Source: an uncultured Clostridia bacterium (GTDB taxonomy: Bacteria > Bacillota > Clostridia > Oscillospirales > Ruminococcaceae). From it: a stretch of 5,674 nt of DNA. This document shows positions 3,839 to 5,674 of the stretch, one piece after another (position 1 is the first letter of the stretch; each line of letters starts with the position of its first letter). Where the stretch lies: assembly GCA_946056455.1 (NCBI GenBank), contig CAMGJS010000079.1:1-5674 (forward strand). The letters run 5' to 3'. The notes below the pieces were generated by a model. That model did not search any database and was not told the DNA's origin. It saw only the letters and a list, made by a program, of their open reading frames with translations. The translations under genes and the position numbers were made by a program.

Positions 3839-5674
3839 TTACTTAACAACTATATTTACAAGCTTTTTGGAAACATAAATTTCCTTAACAATTTCTTTAC
3901 CGCCGATAAATTCAGCAATTTTAGGATCAGATTTCGCAACTGATATTGCGTCATCTTTTTCTATATCCGACGCAATCTTAACCGTTCCCCTAAGCTTGCC
4001 GTTTACCTGAACAGCAATTTCTATGGTATCTTCAATGCAGAATTCTTCATTATATTTTACCCATTTCTGGTCGTGAACATATCCTCCGAATTTGCATATT
4101 TCATAAAGTTCTTCAGTAATATGCGGTGCAAAAGGATTGAGCATAATAAGCAAATCTCTGTACTCCGCCCTGTTTATCGTTCCAATATCATAAATATCAT
4201 TCAGAAGCGACATCATCGCAGCAACAGCGGTATTGAACTTCATTTCCTCAATATCCTGAGATACCTTCTTTATCGTTCTGTGCATATTTGCCCTGAGCTC
4301 AGGTCTGTACTCATCTCCGTCAATAAGCTTGTCCTGCAAAGCCCAAATTCTGTCGAGGAATCTTTTGCATCCCTTCATACTGTTTTCGCTCCACGGAGCA
4401 GCCTGCTCATAATCGCCCATGAAGAGAACATAAACTCTGAGCACATCTGCGCCATATTCGTCAACAACATCGTTAGGGTCAATGACATTTCCTCTTGATT
4501 TACTCATTTTAACACCGTCGGGACCAAGTACAAGTCCCTGTGCAGTTCTCTTGATATACGGTTCTTCCGTCGGAACAACACCTATATCATAGAGGAATTT
4601 ATGCCAGAAACGAGAATAAATCAAATGTCTTGTTACATGTTCCATTCCGCCGTTGTACCAATCAACAGGCATCCAGTATTCAAGAGCCTCTTTTGATGCA
4701 AGCGCCTTTTCATTCTTCGGATCACAATAGCGAAGGAAATACCATGAAGAGCCTGCCCACTGCGGCATAGTATCAGTTTCACGCTTTGCATCTGCTCCGC
4801 ATTTCGGACATTTACAATTCACAAATGAGTCTATCTTTGCAAGCGGGCTTTCGCCATCAGTGCCCGGTCTGAAATCATCAACGGGAGGAAGTTTAAGCGG
4901 AAGTTCATCATAAGGAACAGGAACTATTCCGCATTTCGGGCAGTGAACAATAGGAATAGGCTCTCCCCAGTATCTCTGACGATTAAATGCCCAGTCTTTC
5001 ATTTTATACTGAACGCCCTTTTCCCCGCATCCCTTTTCCTCAAGTATAGAGAGCATCTTCTCAATAGCTTCTTTTTTGTTACTGATTCCATTGAGAACAC
5101 CGGAGTTAACCATTTCTCCATCGCCTGTATAGGCTTCCTTTGATATATCCCCGCCTTTTATTACTTCAATAATATCAATACCGAATTTCTTTGCAAAATC
5201 ATAGTCTCTGCCGTCGTGAGCAGGAACAGCCATAATAGCTCCGGTGCCGTATCCCATCATAACATAGTCGGAAATATATATAGGTATTTCCTTTTCTGTA
5301 ATAGGGTTGACCGCCGTAATACCCTCAATCTTGACACCTGTTTTATCCTTAACAAGCTGAGTCCTTTCAAATTCACTCTTTAAAGCACATTCATTCTTAT
5401 ATGCGTCAAGAGCGTCGATATTTGTAATAGAAGAACGATATTTCTCAATAATAGGATGTTCGGGAGCAATAACCATAAAAGTTACACCATAGAGAGTATC
5501 AGGACGAGTGGTATAAATTCTGAGCTTATCATCCGTTCCTTTGATATCAAAGTTTACAAATGCACCTGTAGAACGACCTATCCAGTTTTCTTGCTGAAGC
5601 TTGACATTAGGAAGATAATCCACCTTTTTAAGACCATCAAGAAGCTTATCAGCAGATTCTGTAATTCTCAAATA
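3839..5674 (-). CDS. leuS: Leucyl-tRNA synthetase (5' end cut by window edge)
   Basis: Class Ia synthetase that charges tRNA-Leu with leucine and edits mischarged products in the cytosol. The visible 611 residues are the C-terminal three quarters of a protein normally about 800 aa; the N-terminal catalytic part with the HIGH motif lies outside. The CP1 editing domain comes first, with TTRPDTLYG (visible residues 55-63, at 5512-5486) and AVPAHDGRDYDF (149-160) carrying the editing-site aspartates D154 and D157. Two CxxC pairs follow, CPKCG at 245-249 and CPKCG at 289-293, suggesting bound zinc. Next are ETDTMPQWAGSSWYFLRY (299-316) and the KMSKS signature (389-393, at 4510-4496). The anticodon-binding domain includes LNPFAPHITEELYE (512-525), and the C-terminal domain has VQVNGKLRG (556-564). 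The reading frame is open to the window edge (Y-L-R-I-T at the edge), so no start is assigned. No clear terminator follows the TAA; the rpsU promoter starts 15 bp later. Confidence 0.97.
   Translation of the reverse strand, partial: YLRITESADKLLDGLKKVDYLPNVKLQQENWIGRSTGAFVNFDIKGTDDKLRIYTTRPDTLYGVTFMVIAPEHPIIEKYRSSITNIDALDAYKNECALKSEFERTQLVKDKTGVKIEGITAVNPITEKEIPIYISDYVMMGYGTGAIMAVPAHDGRDYDFAKKFGIDIIEVIKGGDISKEAYTGDGEMVNSGVLNGISNKKEAIEKMLSILEEKGCGEKGVQYKMKDWAFNRQRYWGEPIPIVHCPKCGIVPVPYDELPLKLPPVDDFRPGTDGESPLAKIDSFVNCKCPKCGADAKRETDTMPQWAGSSWYFLRYCDPKNEKALASKEALEYWMPVDWYNGGMEHVTRHLIYSRFWHKFLYDIGVVPTEEPYIKRTAQGLVLGPDGVKMSKSRGNVIDPNDVVDEYGADVLRVYVLFMGDYEQAAPWSENSMKGCKRFLDRIWALQDKLIDGDEYRPELRANMHRTIKKVSQDIEEMKFNTAVAAMMSLLNDIYDIGTINRAEYRDLLIMLNPFAPHITEELYEICKFGGYVHDQKWVKYNEEFCIEDTIEIAVQVNGKLRGTVKIASDIEKDDAISVAKSDPKIAEFIGGKEIVKEIYVSKKLVNIVVK

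Noticed and set aside
3824..3841. Possible terminator just after the leuS stop
   Set aside because: There are only A and T runs with no GC-containing stem, so it is not supported as an intrinsic terminator.
4073..4498. 141-aa open frame on the plus strand inside leuS
   Set aside because: It is antisense to a well-conserved part of leuS around and after KMSKS, its translation resembles no known family, and no ribosome binding site or promoter is evident.
5669..5671. TTG codon as a start for leuS
   Set aside because: The codon is an internal leucine of the editing-domain region. The frame stays open to the edge and the HIGH-containing N-terminal part must lie beyond it.
1..5674. Mobile elements, CRISPR, defence system or phage genes
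   Set aside because: No transposase, integrase, repeat array or nuclease cassette is visible. All seven genes belong to known, mostly housekeeping, families.

Overview
The window is AT-rich, and every convincing gene lies on the minus strand. In transcription order (high to low coordinates) they are leuS (5' part missing), rpsU, a yqeG-type HAD phosphatase, an endonuclease IV-like TIM-barrel gene, aroQ, a pepP-like M24B peptidase, and efp (3' part missing). The organism is most likely a low-GC Firmicute, probably from Clostridia. The evidence is the strong AGGAGG-type ribosome binding sites, the aroQ-pepP-efp order (the same as yqhS-yqhT-efp in Bacillus subtilis), an EF-P with a lysine at position 32 in a B. 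subtilis-like loop, and the sequence style of the YqeG and TIM-barrel proteins. I cannot place it to genus.

Layout. At 3839-5674 is the C-terminal 611 residues of leucyl-tRNA synthetase. The 157-bp gap at 3682-3838 carries a sigma-70/sigma-A-type promoter with perfect -35 and -10 hexamers and a leader of about 105 nt for rpsU (3505-3681, 58 aa, easily missed because it is short). A strong intrinsic terminator (about 3469-3496) follows rpsU. Its T-tract ends only 7 bp before the ribosome binding site of the next gene. From 3448 down to 515 are four tightly packed genes, yqeG, the nfo-like gene, aroQ and pepP, with junctions of ATGA overlap, 20-bp gap and TAATG overlap. This is almost certainly one transcript. 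A 72-bp gap then holds a second good promoter for efp, which runs off the left edge.

How the genes fit together. leuS, rpsU and efp serve translation: tRNA charging, the small ribosomal subunit, and relief of stalling at proline runs. aroQ is the third step of the shikimate pathway. The M24B peptidase probably trims X-Pro ends of peptides. YqeG is a HAD phosphatase of unsettled substrate, related to phosphatidylglycerophosphate phosphatases. The TIM-barrel protein is an endonuclease IV relative with one metal-ligand position changed. The set looks like a housekeeping neighbourhood. I see no mobile element, CRISPR array, tRNA, rRNA or defence system. The points worth a second look are regulatory (the terminator before the yqeG operon, the dyad in the rpsU promoter, the rpsU leader) plus the altered active site of the endonuclease IV-like protein. 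No stretch longer than 300 bp lacks a gene.
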